From Hybos culiciformis (Eukaryota; Arthropoda; Insecta; Diptera; Hybotidae), in assembly GCA_964007475.1 (NCBI GenBank), contig OZ023273.1, positions 15,637,922-15,701,921 of the forward strand: DNA of 64,000 bases, read 5' to 3'. Positions 28,601 through 61,815 of this stretch are shown here, piece by piece. Each line of letters opens with the position of its first letter. Position 1 is the stretch's first letter. Under the pieces are notes generated by a model. That model was not told where the DNA came from and ran no database searches. It saw nothing but the letters and a program-made list of their open reading frames with translations. A program made the translations under genes and the position numbers.

Positions 28601-30268
28601 AAAAAACGAATTTTTGTGTTTCGCGGTTATAACAAAATTTTTTGTTATAACCGCGAAATGATAAAAATTGATTTTTTGTGTTTCGCGGTTATAACAAAAA
28701 TTTTTGTTATAACCGCGAAACACAAAAATTCGATTTTTGTCATTTCGCGGTTATAACAAAATTTTTTGTTATAACCGCGAAATGATAAAAATCGAAATTT
28801 TGTGTTTCGCGGTTATAACAAAAATTTTTGTTATAACCGCGAAACGAAATTTTTTCAATTTTTTTCAATATTTTTTCGCGGTTATGACAAAAAAAAATAT
28901 AAGACATTTTTCGCGGTTATGACACTTTTATTTTTTATTTCGCGGTTATGACAAAAAAGTTTCGCGGTCATGACATTCGCGGTTATGTCATGTAGCCAAA
29001 TATATATATAGAAACAATTTTATCTTACATTAATAATATCTTCCAAAGAAGTTTTCATAGTAACTAGAAAACTAAGTTTTGTGTTAGTTGCTTTTTCTAA
29101 TACTGATATATGTCTCGATTGTAGTTCACACCAATGTGTAATGATATCAGTTATTATATCCCAGCGACTGATTTTTTCCCCTCTTGAGTTTGTTATTTCA
29201 AATTGCTTAGCTACTTTTGCTTTATCGATATTTTTCGGTGTCATATCTATGTTGTTAATAATAATCTATAATAGGTAAAACAAAGAATTAAATTGTGTGT
29301 ATAATAAGTTTTACAAACTAGAAAAAATATTCATAAAATAATTCAGGCTTATCCCTCAATTGGAAATTTCTGTTAAAATGATGAATTTTTTTTTAACCCG
29401 GGTTAATTTTGTTGTTTTTTATTTTTTATTTTTTTTTTGCTGAATTTCTAAATACATATTTTATTTGGCCCAAATGAATCTAAATAAACAATGCTGTCTT
29501 TTAACCTGATTGAACCCACATTTAACTCAAGTTTAAAACACCTAATTTTTTGCATGATAAATCTCCTTTAGCTCAACAACTATTTATGAAAATTTGCCAA
29601 ACCTTATTCAAACCCGAAATTTGTAAAGCTTATAAGAGTAAAATTGTAAAATGTACGTTGTGTACATAATATGTAAGGTCTGGTGGATTAACTTGCTTTT
29701 TTGCATGATATAGCTACTATTTTATATAGTTACTTACCTTATGTTTATTTTATGTTACTATAGTACACTGATGTTTTATTCAATATTCCTTAACTACAGT
29801 GAAAATTCTTATTTATTATTTGTCTATATCGAAATTTAATAGGTAACAAAGAATATGTTTTTAATAAAAAATCAGTTTCTGAAATTTTTAAAAAGTTAAA
29901 TATTGCACATTTTGATATTAAAACTTCTACAACTGAGCTCAGGCTAATGGTTAAATTGTTGCTATATAAGCATTTTAATGTCAGACTCACAGATGGACAG
30001 ATTACTGAAAAAGAGCTAATAAAACTTCTAATGCTCTTTATTATCTTTTAAATATATTTAACAAAAATTTCGTCCAAACGTATTTTCTTACCTTCACTTT
30101 TTTTCTCATATTTAAAAGTCTTGCTGTCGCTGGACTGAAAAGCGTGTTTCTACTCTTTCCGTCACTTAACCTAGCTTTCTTTGACACACGTCTCTTCGCT
30201 TTTGTAGCGAATGATTTATCTTTTGTCACAGTTGAGTCATTTTTTTTTAACAGTGGTTGACTCGCCAT
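25451..30268 (-). CDS. DNAI4: axonemal dynein intermediate chain, DNAI4/WDR78-like (five exons)
   Basis: WD-repeat intermediate chain expected in the inner-arm (I1/f) dynein of motile cilia or sperm flagella. Its vertebrate relative is DNAI4/WDR78, and Chlamydomonas IC138 is the usual counterpart. The joined exons (30268-30092, 29265-29029, 27482-26092, 25952-25740, 25652-25451) give 2,220 nt, 739 codons plus TGA, with every junction GT/AG and in phase. Residues 1-40 are very basic. Residues 177-185 (LTESPTIIF) and 256-265 (NFDMFDTYKD) recall the family's N-terminal region. WD-type units begin near 342 (YTL...VYIWSIKNP), 415, 466, 540 and 577 (VHDGCVYSMEFSP...GSDWCIRIW), followed by two more in exons 4 and 5. 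The length is somewhat below the vertebrate protein. Assignment to DNAI4 rather than DNAI1-3 rests on recognised phrases, not an alignment. Confidence 0.85.
25740..25952 (-). CDS. DNAI4: DNAI4-like exon 4 (WD repeats)
   Basis: Begins with G after acceptor TTTGTAG, completing Trp602, then CIRIWMEG. A full WD unit follows, with HCAYWSP and VEVWDIRRS. It ends AA|GTAAGT, leaving two bases of the next Lys codon. Confidence 0.85.
26092..27482 (-). CDS. DNAI4: DNAI4-like exon 3 (main WD-repeat exon)
   Basis: A 1,391-nt exon opening with IPYGLSSGEDVPYW after acceptor AACAAACAG and closing inside the Trp codon of GSDW, TG|GTAAGG. It encodes residues 139-601 and the first two bases of codon 602. The codon for residue 149 is GTG inside this exon, not a start. 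It contains the acidic linker, the MFLP-x-P stretch and about five WD units. Confidence 0.9.
27842..28990. repeat. symmetric palindrome array (giant foldback) in dynein intron 2
   Basis: Twelve near-identical 32-bp palindromes, GCGGTTATAACAAAAA plus its mirror complement, centred near 27,930, 28,030, 28,091, 28,152, 28,213, 28,275, 28,332, 28,575, 28,636, 28,698, 28,759 and 28,820. Within arms the inner ones are spaced 61-62 bp, with spacers such as GAAACACAAAAATTCGA. Towards both outer ends the units become half-palindromes with GTCATAACCGCGAAA. The outermost 20 bp, TGACATAACCGCGAATGTCA, are identical inverted copies. The arms meet at a separate long palindrome (28,357-28,550). Flanking AAATATATA at 27,826-27,834 and 28,998-29,006 may be a 9-bp target duplication, though that sequence is common here. 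No transposase is present. Probably a non-autonomous foldback-type DNA element; the superfamily is unknown. Confidence 0.85.
28357..28550. repeat. central GC-capped palindrome of the array
   Basis: The left arm, about 28,357-28,434, and the right arm, about 28,472-28,550, are near-perfect reverse complements. Shared blocks include TCGATCATTTTGAAAAATG, AAGACCTCGATAAAAAAATG and TAAGCACAC, followed by a run of seven or eight G and GCAGC. The 37-nt loop (28,435-28,471) is C-rich (CCGCCCGCCCGCCGCCC), extreme for this window. Each arm carries a GGTAAG splice-donor-like motif, so one is present on each strand. Confidence 0.8.
29029..29265 (-). CDS. DNAI4: DNAI4-like exon 2
   Basis: Seventy-nine codons in phase 0 at both ends. 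The acceptor is TTATAG just before 29,265 and the donor is AAT|GTAAGA at 29,028. The translation includes KQFEITNSRGEKISRWDI and a helical stretch with VTMKTSLEDI near the end. A nearer AG (before 29,246) would give an immediate stop in phase 0, so the upstream acceptor is preferred. Confidence 0.7.
29491..29669 (+). pseudogene. plus-strand coding-like frames nested in dynein intron 1 (5' part)
   Basis: Two overlapping plus frames look like one coding stretch broken by a one-base slip. Frame A starts with ATG at 29,491 (MLSFNLIEPTFNSSLKHLIF) and stops at 29,569-29,571. Frame B is open from 29,526 to the stop at 29,667-29,669 and reads HDKSPLAQQLFMKICQTLF then KPEICKAYKSK. They would be continuous with one extra T in the T6 run at 29,545-29,550. 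The composition is unlike the junk frames of this window. I do not recognise the protein. It may be a decayed fragment, an assembly homopolymer error in a small nested gene, or chance. A donor-like A|GTAAAA at about 29,638 would join in phase to the frame at 29,843. Confidence 0.3.
29843..30051 (+). pseudogene. plus-strand coding-like frame nested in dynein intron 1 (3' part)
   Basis: After an acceptor-like AATAG (29,841-29,842) a plus frame runs 68 codons to TAA at 30,049-30,051 without a stop. It reads NKEYVFNKKSVSEIFKKLN, later HFDIKTSTTELRLMVKLLLY and LTDGQITEKELIKLL. The mix of charged and hydrophobic residues suggests amphipathic helices and differs from the Phe/Lys/Ile shadow frames nearby. 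It ends 40 bp before exon 1 of the opposite-strand dynein gene. No start codon lies nearby in this frame, so it would have to be a 3' exon. The family was not recognised. It may be the remnant of a small nested gene. Confidence 0.33.
30092..30268 (-). CDS. DNAI4: DNAI4-like exon 1 (start codon)
   Basis: Fifty-nine codons starting MASQPLLKKND. The translation is basic (KAKRRVSKKARL) and ends at AAG followed by donor GTAAG (30,091-30,087), phase 0. The ATG is the first in the frame and lies in an AATTATGG context. The frame stays open a little into the intron, but the donor is strong and the next exon is in phase. Confidence 0.75.
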
Positions 30269-30383
30269 AATTAAAATAAAATAATTGTTTATGCAAATTT
30301 TGTATTAATTTTTAATGTAAATAAAATATGTTTATACAAATACTGACACTATTTTCAAAAAAAAAAAAATTTTTTTTAGAACA

Positions 30384-30500
30384 TTTTATGAAAAGTAAAA
30401 TAGATTGTTTACTGTGTAATTGTCTGTTACCTGGGGATTATACTAGACAGTATTTATGTAAAGTAAAATAGATTATGTACTGTGTAATTGTATGTTAGCT
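30384..30500. repeat. two-copy tandem repeat upstream of the dynein gene
   Basis: A 49-bp segment at 30,384-30,432 recurs at 30,452-30,500 (period 68) with six mismatches. Both copies share AAAGTAAAATAGATT and TACTGTGTAATTGT. The pair lies about 115-230 bp upstream of the dynein ATG, in the likely promoter or 5' UTR region. No known binding motif was recognised with confidence. Confidence 0.7.
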
Positions 30501-33500
30501 AAAAATTAGAGGGTTCGTAACGCTCGAATACGTAGCACATAGTTTTATAGTTTTTGAAACACAGTTGTACGAGATAAGTCAATTATTTTGAAAATCATAC
30601 TTTAATTGCGAGAAAAAAATTTCAATTTTAACTATTTTTTCCTGAAACAATCTTAAATATGCGAATTAACCACCAATATAAGAAAAAAAAACTTGTTTAA
30701 TGGTTTTGTTTAAGTAAAATATCGAAAAATTCCTAGTTTATCAAAATCAATTTGAAATGGATGTATATCGTTAGTGACTGTTTCTCAACAAATTTTAGTA
30801 CAGAAATTTTTGGTCAAGGACAAATCTTATGATGGTTTTTTAAAATTTACCATTTCTGAACGAAAGGAATAATTGAACTAAAATATGTTTTTCTTTAGAA
30901 GAGCTAGGTACATTTAATATTTGTATTAGAGATTTATGGCTATGTAATGATCTTATTGCTTTTGTGAATTATTATGAATGATTAATGACAGGACAGAGTA
31001 GATTTGCTTTGCACAATATGAAATAAAAGTATTTTAATTAATTTTTCATTGATCATCATTTTTATTTTTATTACAATTAAAAATTTACATACAAGCATTT
31101 TTAAACATAATTTTTATTATTATTTTATTATTTTTAAAATTTATTTTTTTTTTATAATATATTATAAATAATTAATATTACATTTTAATAATTATATCAG
31201 TATTTTTCTTACAGTGTAATTAATAATTTGTTTTTATTTTAATTTAATAAAATTATGTGTAAGGTGTGTTCATTCATGATTTTATGTTTCAGTTTTTATT
31301 AAATATAATATTTGTTTAATTTATATTTTCACAATATAATATGTATATATATATATTTTTTTTAATTAATTATTTATACATAATTTTAATAAAAATACTT
31401 AAATATGTTTTTTTTTTTATTATTTATTTTTTTTTTAAAGTTAATATTATTTTTAATAATAATTAGCTCACGTATACTCGCTGGTCACATTCGATCTTAA
31501 TAAAATTAATTTCATTTATTTTACACAATAATTAATTTTAAATAAATTCTTTAATAATTTTTATTTTCATATTTTGTTTGTAATACAAAAATTTATTTAT
31601 TTACTCTCATTTATGGGATTAGTTTTTCTTTCATTTCAAAATTTCTTTTTCCTTCTTGAGAGAAAACTATAGCAAAAACTAAAAATTTATATTGTATATA
31701 AAAATTAAACTTAAATTTGTGGAAACATAACAAAATAAGATACATATATATTTTTTTAATTCTGAATTAAAAGATTTGCCACTATGAAATCATATTGTTT
31801 TTACATATATATGATATATATAAATATTTTAAAGTTTTCCATTTATATGTAAAACTGTATAATATCGAAATATTTCGAAAATGTTTGAATATTTAAGAAC
31901 GTTATAAATTTATTAATTTTTTTTAGACATTATTAATTGTTGACAATAAAACGACATATTTCGCTTGTAGTTTATGTTGGAAAATTTGTTAAATATTCAT
32001 TAAAAACTATATCTAAAATCTAATTTGACAACACAATATCTTTGTTATGTAAACTATCGTCGAACAAACTATTGATTGATTCTGTGTTTCTTGACTTACG
32101 GAAACAAATCTTAAATTAAAGTTTTTATTAACAGTTTAATAATGAAATAATTGTTCAAATTGAACAAAAAACAAAAAATAATTATTTCCCACAAATTAAA
32201 TATAACTTTTTATACAATATGCAACTTAAATAGGCTTTTTTTTATTAATTTACAATTTTTTTTTTATTATATTTATTCTAATCTATTTTTACAAATATCA
32301 AAAGTTTTAATAATCTGTAACATTCTAAAATTTTGTTATCAAAAATTTTTTTTTATCAACACTATCAAAACTTTTGAAGATTTTCGTATACTTTATTTAA
32401 GGCGAGCAAATCTTAATTTTTTTTAATATCCGTACATAATTTTTAATTAGATATTAATTACTTAGTGTAGAGAGTAAATTAATGAAAATTTTGATAAGTT
32501 GAGAATGTAAGATGAAAATTTGAATTTCAGAATGAGTGTATTTATTTTAAAGTTTGTTTTTATTTTTCAATCATATATGAATTTATACATTGTGCACTAA
32601 AATAAATGTGGCTTTGAATTTATTTTGAATTTAAAAAAATAATTTAATTATTTTTTTGGTAACTTCATTATTGCTCAGTGAAGTAATAAGAAGTATAAAA
32701 TAAGATAATAATAAATAAATATAATAAATTCAAATTTCTCATTACATACATCTCCGTATAATTCGAATTGGTTTAAATTTTTATTCAATTTCAAATAACG
32801 AAAACCTAAAAGAAATAATATGTGTATTTGAGAAAGAAACAGCCAAAACTTTATAAATTTATTTATCTTTTTTTTTATTTTTTTTCTAATTTTTGTTTAT
32901 TGAATTTTACGATATGTTGTGGTGGTAATTTTCTTTAAATCTATTTATGTAAAAAGGAAATTAATTTCTAATTAAAGGTAATTTTTTTTTATACAATTAA
33001 ATTTAAAACTTAACTATACTTTATAAATTTAAAAAATAATGTTTTTACAATGTTTTTTTTTTTCTATAAACTATAAGTTTCAAAAATCGTATACTTTAAA
33101 ATTTGATTGTATGAAAATGAAATGAAAAGTAAAATTATGAGTTTTATTCTTAGAGAATTACATTTTTTTTTGTTAATTCCTTAATTGATCTTTATCCTTA
33201 GTCTGGTATCTTATTAAAAGTTATATAAAATAATAATGCCAATTTCCAGAATTTTTTCAGTGTTTCAATTTGATATAATTTCTCGCATTATGTATTTATA
33301 TTATATGTATGTAATAATCAATGTACGGTTGCCAAAATGCAAAAAAAAACTTTATTTTTAATTTTGACATCAAAAATATTCGATAAATTTTCTTTTATCC
33401 TTAACTTATACGAGTAAGTTCAATTTCATAATGTTAAATTAGTTATTATAGTTAAGTGGAATGTAGATAAATTGGATTCTGTATAAAATAGATAGAATTG

Positions 33501-36500
33501 GATAAAATCTGTTATGAAATAAATTCTGTTACCGTACTTTCAGTCATTCAATTCTAGCTATTGCGCTAATGTGAATTATTCTTTCAAATTTAAATATGAA
33601 TAACAAGATCCTATGAAATTGTGCTTATGATTGATTGGGTTTATCAAAGGTAAAGTTTTAATGTATAGGTAATTTTTTACAATTATATATAATTTTGAAA
33701 TTTTATAAAATCATTGATACAAAGAATATAACAGGCCTTAGTTACATTAAATTAACGTAGCATCAATCTTTTTAGATAATAATAAAAATCTTTACAATAT
33801 GGAAAGTGCATTTGAAATAATTTCCTAATTGAAATTTCAATGGAATCAAATTCAAATCAATCAGCTTATGATGTGCTTATCATGATTTTTACCTTGAAAA
33901 TTAAATGTGGCATAACTCCTTGTTGACTTTAAAATAAACACAGTATTTTAAACGAAAAATGTTATTAAAGAAGCCTATACGGACCTAAGATAATGATATT
34001 AGAAATTCCAACTGAAGAATATGTTATTCTGGTTTCAGAATTTTAGAATTAAGTGACTTAGTCCCGAAAACATTTCTAGTTTTTTTTTTTTAAATATTTA
34101 TTATTTTAAATGTCATTATTATTACAGTTTTAGCAAAATTAACAAAAAAAAATTTTTTTTTTAGGTTTAACATTTTAACAAGAATTTCAGTCCAATTTCT
34201 TAAATTTAAAGTTAAAATTTTTTTTAAAAGAATTTATTTTACGTATATCGTCAATATGTATAATCTTTAAATTGTTTTATGGGGCTATTATACTTATAGT
34301 TAGCTCACTGTGACGTGGTACTTTTTCGAAATTTATATTCTTGATATATTCCGAGTGAAAATATGATTAATTTTCGTCGAAATAGCATTTGACGATAAGC
34401 ATCACTTTACAGTCAATTCGTGAATTGGTCTATTAATTAATACTTATGTGAATGTGATATTAAATAAAAAGGCTAATCTTGAAAGTTTGAAAATTGTTGT
34501 TAGTCAAAATTTTAATAATTAAATCAGTTCATCTTTTGTCGATTGAAAGTAGGTATGTAGGTATGTAAGATATAAATCTTTAATTAAAAATATATCAATT
34601 GGCTTTTTATGCACAAGTCTCTATTTGTGAACTATTACAAGTGCTTATAGTTGCAAAATAATATTGAGTTAAACAACAAATTCTAGTAAATATTTTTCCA
34701 AAGTATTATTCCTCAACTATGTCAATTTTGTTTTCTCGGATAAATTAAAAAACAAATTATGTAATTTAATAATGTGATATCGTTTTCAATAAGTTTTAAT
34801 TTATATATTAGATTTTTTTTAATATCTCACTTGACCACCAGTTTTAATTAAGACTTTGATTTTTTTGTCAAAAATTCGAAATTCGAAAAAATTTATAAGA
34901 AAATATAGATATACAAAATGTGCTATGATTAGGTTTAAAAATGATGATTAGAAATAATGTAATCATCAAAACAATATATAACTGAAAATATCTAATAACA
35001 AAATAAACAAATATAAAATAAACAAATAAAATAAATAAATAAAATAAAAACAATTTTTTTTTTGATTTTTAAAATTTTTTCTCATTCTTTATTTTTTTTA
35101 TATTTTTTTTGATATAATTAATTAATAATAACTAAAAGTTAAAATACTAAAAAACAAGAAAAACAGAAAATTTATATAAAATCTTTCTACACAAAAAGTA
35201 AATAATTATTTTATTTTAAATTTAATTAAATCTAAAAATTAAAGAAATTATTAATAATAATAACTAATAATTACTTTTTTTTTTTATTAAAAAAAAAAAA
35301 AAAATAAACAAAAGATTTAATTACAATTTTAATTTTTTTTTTTTAATTTTAGAAGAAAACAGAAATTATTTATAATAATTCTTAAATAATAATATTTTTT
35401 CAAAAATTTAAATGAACATTTAAAATTAAAATATATATATATTTGTATATATATATAGATATTAAATTCGTTAAATATTTTAAAGTTTTTATTTTATTTT
35501 TTGTAGTTTTTTAAATATCTTACTTATAATTTAAATAAGCTTTTTTTTTTTCTATTTAAAAATAATGAGATTTAATATTATAAAAAGATTTTATGTTTTT
35601 AATTTTATTTTTTATTTCTTTTTTTAATTATTTTTAAATATTAAAATCTGTTTTCTTATTTGGGTCTGCATTTCATTCTTTTACACAACTTAAAATTTAA
35701 ACTTAAAATTAAAAAAAAAAAAAAAAAAAAAATCAGCAATAATATAATTAATAATAATTAAAATGTTGTATACAAAACTAAATTATTTTTACATTTTCAC
35801 TGTATATCAAAATATTTTAACTTAAATAGAAAAAATTAGAAAATTAATTACAAATTGCTTTAACCTTTATATATTTTTAATCCTGTTTTTCGTTAATAAT
35901 TATCTAATTTTCCCAGAAAATTTGATACACAGTTTTTCTTTTTTCTATTATATTAATTTATTGTTTCTTAATTTAATTGAAATTATTATATAACTTAAAC
36001 TAATAAGTGTACAAAAAATTATTTTACAAATTTTTATTTTTTTTGTTCTTTTTACATAACATAATATATAATTTATGTATAAAACTCGCAGGCTGAATAT
36101 TATTTCGTCAAGAAATAATTATAAGTAATTGATATAAAAAAGGTTAATTTTTTGAGTTTGAGAAAAATAAATGCTTATAATTTTTAGAATAGAATTTTTA
36201 ATTAAGATGCTTAAGTGATGGTTCTAGAGCAAAGTATGTCAAGTTTTTTTTAATATAAGTCTTTTCAATACACCCATCCGATTCATAAATTAAAATGTTT
36301 TTAGTTAATACTAAGAATAATAGGAAAGAAAACTATATTTGTTTTATAAATTTAAAAACTAGGGGATCATTAATAAATTTCAGCTTAGCTGATTCACTGG
36401 GTAAAAAAAAATTATAAGAATAAGAATAATACTTGTAAATTCAATTACTCAAATTATTTCTTGAAGAAACAATAAATTAAATACTTCAATTACTGTAAGA

Positions 36501-38642
36501 GCTTTAGGTAATTAGATAAATTTGTGACTATTGCAAACATGATAGTAGTTTCTAGAAGAAAAAGTATTTAAAAAGTTTTTTTATTGTTATTAACATCTAA
36601 ATACTTTTATGTTGATAATTCAAATAATTTAGAAAGTCGTTATTTTCTTTAGATAATAATACCTAGTAGTGACAAAACAAATTGTTTTTTAATACAAAAA
36701 AAAACGTCAAGACCAGAGTTAAGTGGGTAGGGTATATATTTTTTTAGACATACTCCAAAACCTAGGATTTTGAGAAGAATACTTTTTCTCGCTTATGCCC
36801 ATAAATGTAAATGTAATTGAAGTTTCTTATTTTTCAACAATTTATTTATTCAACTAAAAATTTTTTTTTTTTTAAAAATAATATCATGACAATAATTTAA
36901 TTTTGGTTTAAGTTAAAAAAAAAAAAAAAACTACCTAATCATACAATTTAAGAATAATATTTTAATTTAAAATTTTTTTCTGAAAGAAAACATAAATTGT
37001 TTTTTTTTTAAACAACTACCAAAATATTTTCTTTTTAAATAAAATTAAAAAAATTATTATTTTTTTGTTAAAGACCTGTATTCCGAAACTGTATAATTTT
37101 TATTCACTTCATATACTTAATGAATATGATTTTTAATTTTTTTTTCTTTTTTGGATAAATTTAAGTAAGTTAAAATTAAAAAATATTCATTATGAAAAAA
37201 TTATTTTAAGCTTGTAATTTATACGTATTAATTTTCTGATTATCAGTTTTTTTTTTTATTTTAATTTTATTTATTTTAATTTTTTTTTTTCAAATAATCC
37301 TATCACAAATAATGACAAAATTAATATTTAAAAATTTTAAAGAAGAAAGAAAATTTGATTATATCCTGAATGACAAATAAATATGTGTAAATTTAGGCTT
37401 GCATTAAAGAAGAGCTTTGAATAAATAATGATGCAAAATACTTATGTAAAAAACTTCTTTTTTTTTTGAAATATTAGAATCAAAGCTTTAACGCCAAATT
37501 ATAAATTGTCAGCATAAGAAATTACAAAAAAAAAAAAAACTAAAGAAGATATTTAAATGTGATGCGAAATGTTTCAGATAAAATTTGACATTAATATCTA
37601 TTTACCAAAAAGGAGATAATCAAAAGTTTAATTAGTTTTCTTTTATTCTAATCATTTTTGTTGATTGTGTTTTCTTTTATTTTATTTAATTTTTTTTTCT
37701 CTATGATTTGAAATTAAAAAATAAATTTTTCTTACACTCTAAATTATTTATTTTAAGAATAACATTTTTCATTTTTTTTTTTTAATACAATTATTTATAT
37801 AGTTTAGTGGTAAAAATCACATTTGCTTTTTAAGTATACAATTTATTTACTTATTTTTTATGTTTTTTTTTTTTTTTTTTTTTTAAATAATGATTAAAAA
37901 GCGAAGATTTCATTTTTAAAAGAAATTTTGAGTTAAATATTTTTTTAAAGAAAATGCTGATTTTCATTTTTGGATAAGTCGTGAAATGAAAACTAAGTGT
38001 GTAATTAATTTCAGAAAATACATAATGTTTAGTACGTCATTGAAAAAATAAAAATAAAAAACTTTCACTTTATGTTGCTGTGATCTGTTTCCAATTATGC
38101 GCAAATGTTTTTCAATGTTGGATTTGCCTGCTACGACAAAACATATACAATATAAAGTTGATATAGGAAAATGATGCAATTTTGATTATGAAAAAATAAA
38201 ATGTACATTTTAATTGAAAAAAAAAAAAAACAAAATAAGCATAATTATTTTTCTATTTATTTCCCAATATGTATAAAAAAGAGAATCCTTATCACTGGGT
38301 GATATCTGAAAGATAGAAAAAAAAAGAAGAAAAATTTCAATGATTAATTTCAATGTATATAAAATGTTTAAAAATGCGTTAAGCAAAATTCTAAAATTTA
38401 ATCATTTTATTAGTAAGGAAAAAAAAAAAAAATTAAATGTTTTACATACCTTAAGTTTAATAGAAAAATCTTCTTTTTTTTTCTATTATTTTTGAAGAAA
38501 TTTAATATGAAAATAATAATTGATTAGATCTTCGCCATATGATTTCATAATTTTCTTTTAGAAAATTAATTTTTATTTGATGGTTCCATTTTGTGTGTGT
38601 TGTTTTTTTTTTTTTTGTTGTTTTTAACCAAGAAATTATATA
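30501..38642. other. A+T-rich intergenic DNA; may include a long hth 3' UTR
   Basis: No coding exon was recognised. The stretch is dominated by poly-A/T tracts and TA repeats, for example T22 at 37,863-37,884 and TATATA at 35,429-35,460. It lies between the 5' end of the dynein gene and the 3' end of homothorax, so part may be transcribed as hth 3' UTR. The real polyadenylation site cannot be chosen because AATAAA occurs very often. Confidence 0.5.
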
Positions 38643-38696
38643 TTTATTTAATTTTTTATTTTTAATGTAATTTCTTTTTTTTTAATTTTCATTTAA

Positions 38697-38702
38697 TTTA
38701 TT
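38697..38702 (-). terminator. hth: first AATAAA after the hth stop
   Basis: AATAAA on the minus strand 35 nt beyond the stop codon, with another at 38,643-38,648. This is very close for a developmental gene, and chance matches are frequent, so it probably is not the only or main site. Confidence 0.2.
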
Positions 38703-38736
38703 TGTTCCTAATTTGATTTAAATTATAAAATTAAAA

Positions 38737-61815
<23,079 letters not shown>

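Noticed and set aside
27905..28920. CRISPR-like appearance: regular palindromic repeats at 61-62 bp spacing
   Set aside because: The window is eukaryotic, the spacers are near-identical rather than unique, the units are fully self-complementary and the block is mirror-symmetric. It is a foldback repeat, not a CRISPR array.
30421..30440. RFX X-box for the ciliary dynein gene (GTTACC half-site)
   Set aside because: Only one half-site is visible; the second half does not fit the RFX consensus, so the match is no better than chance.
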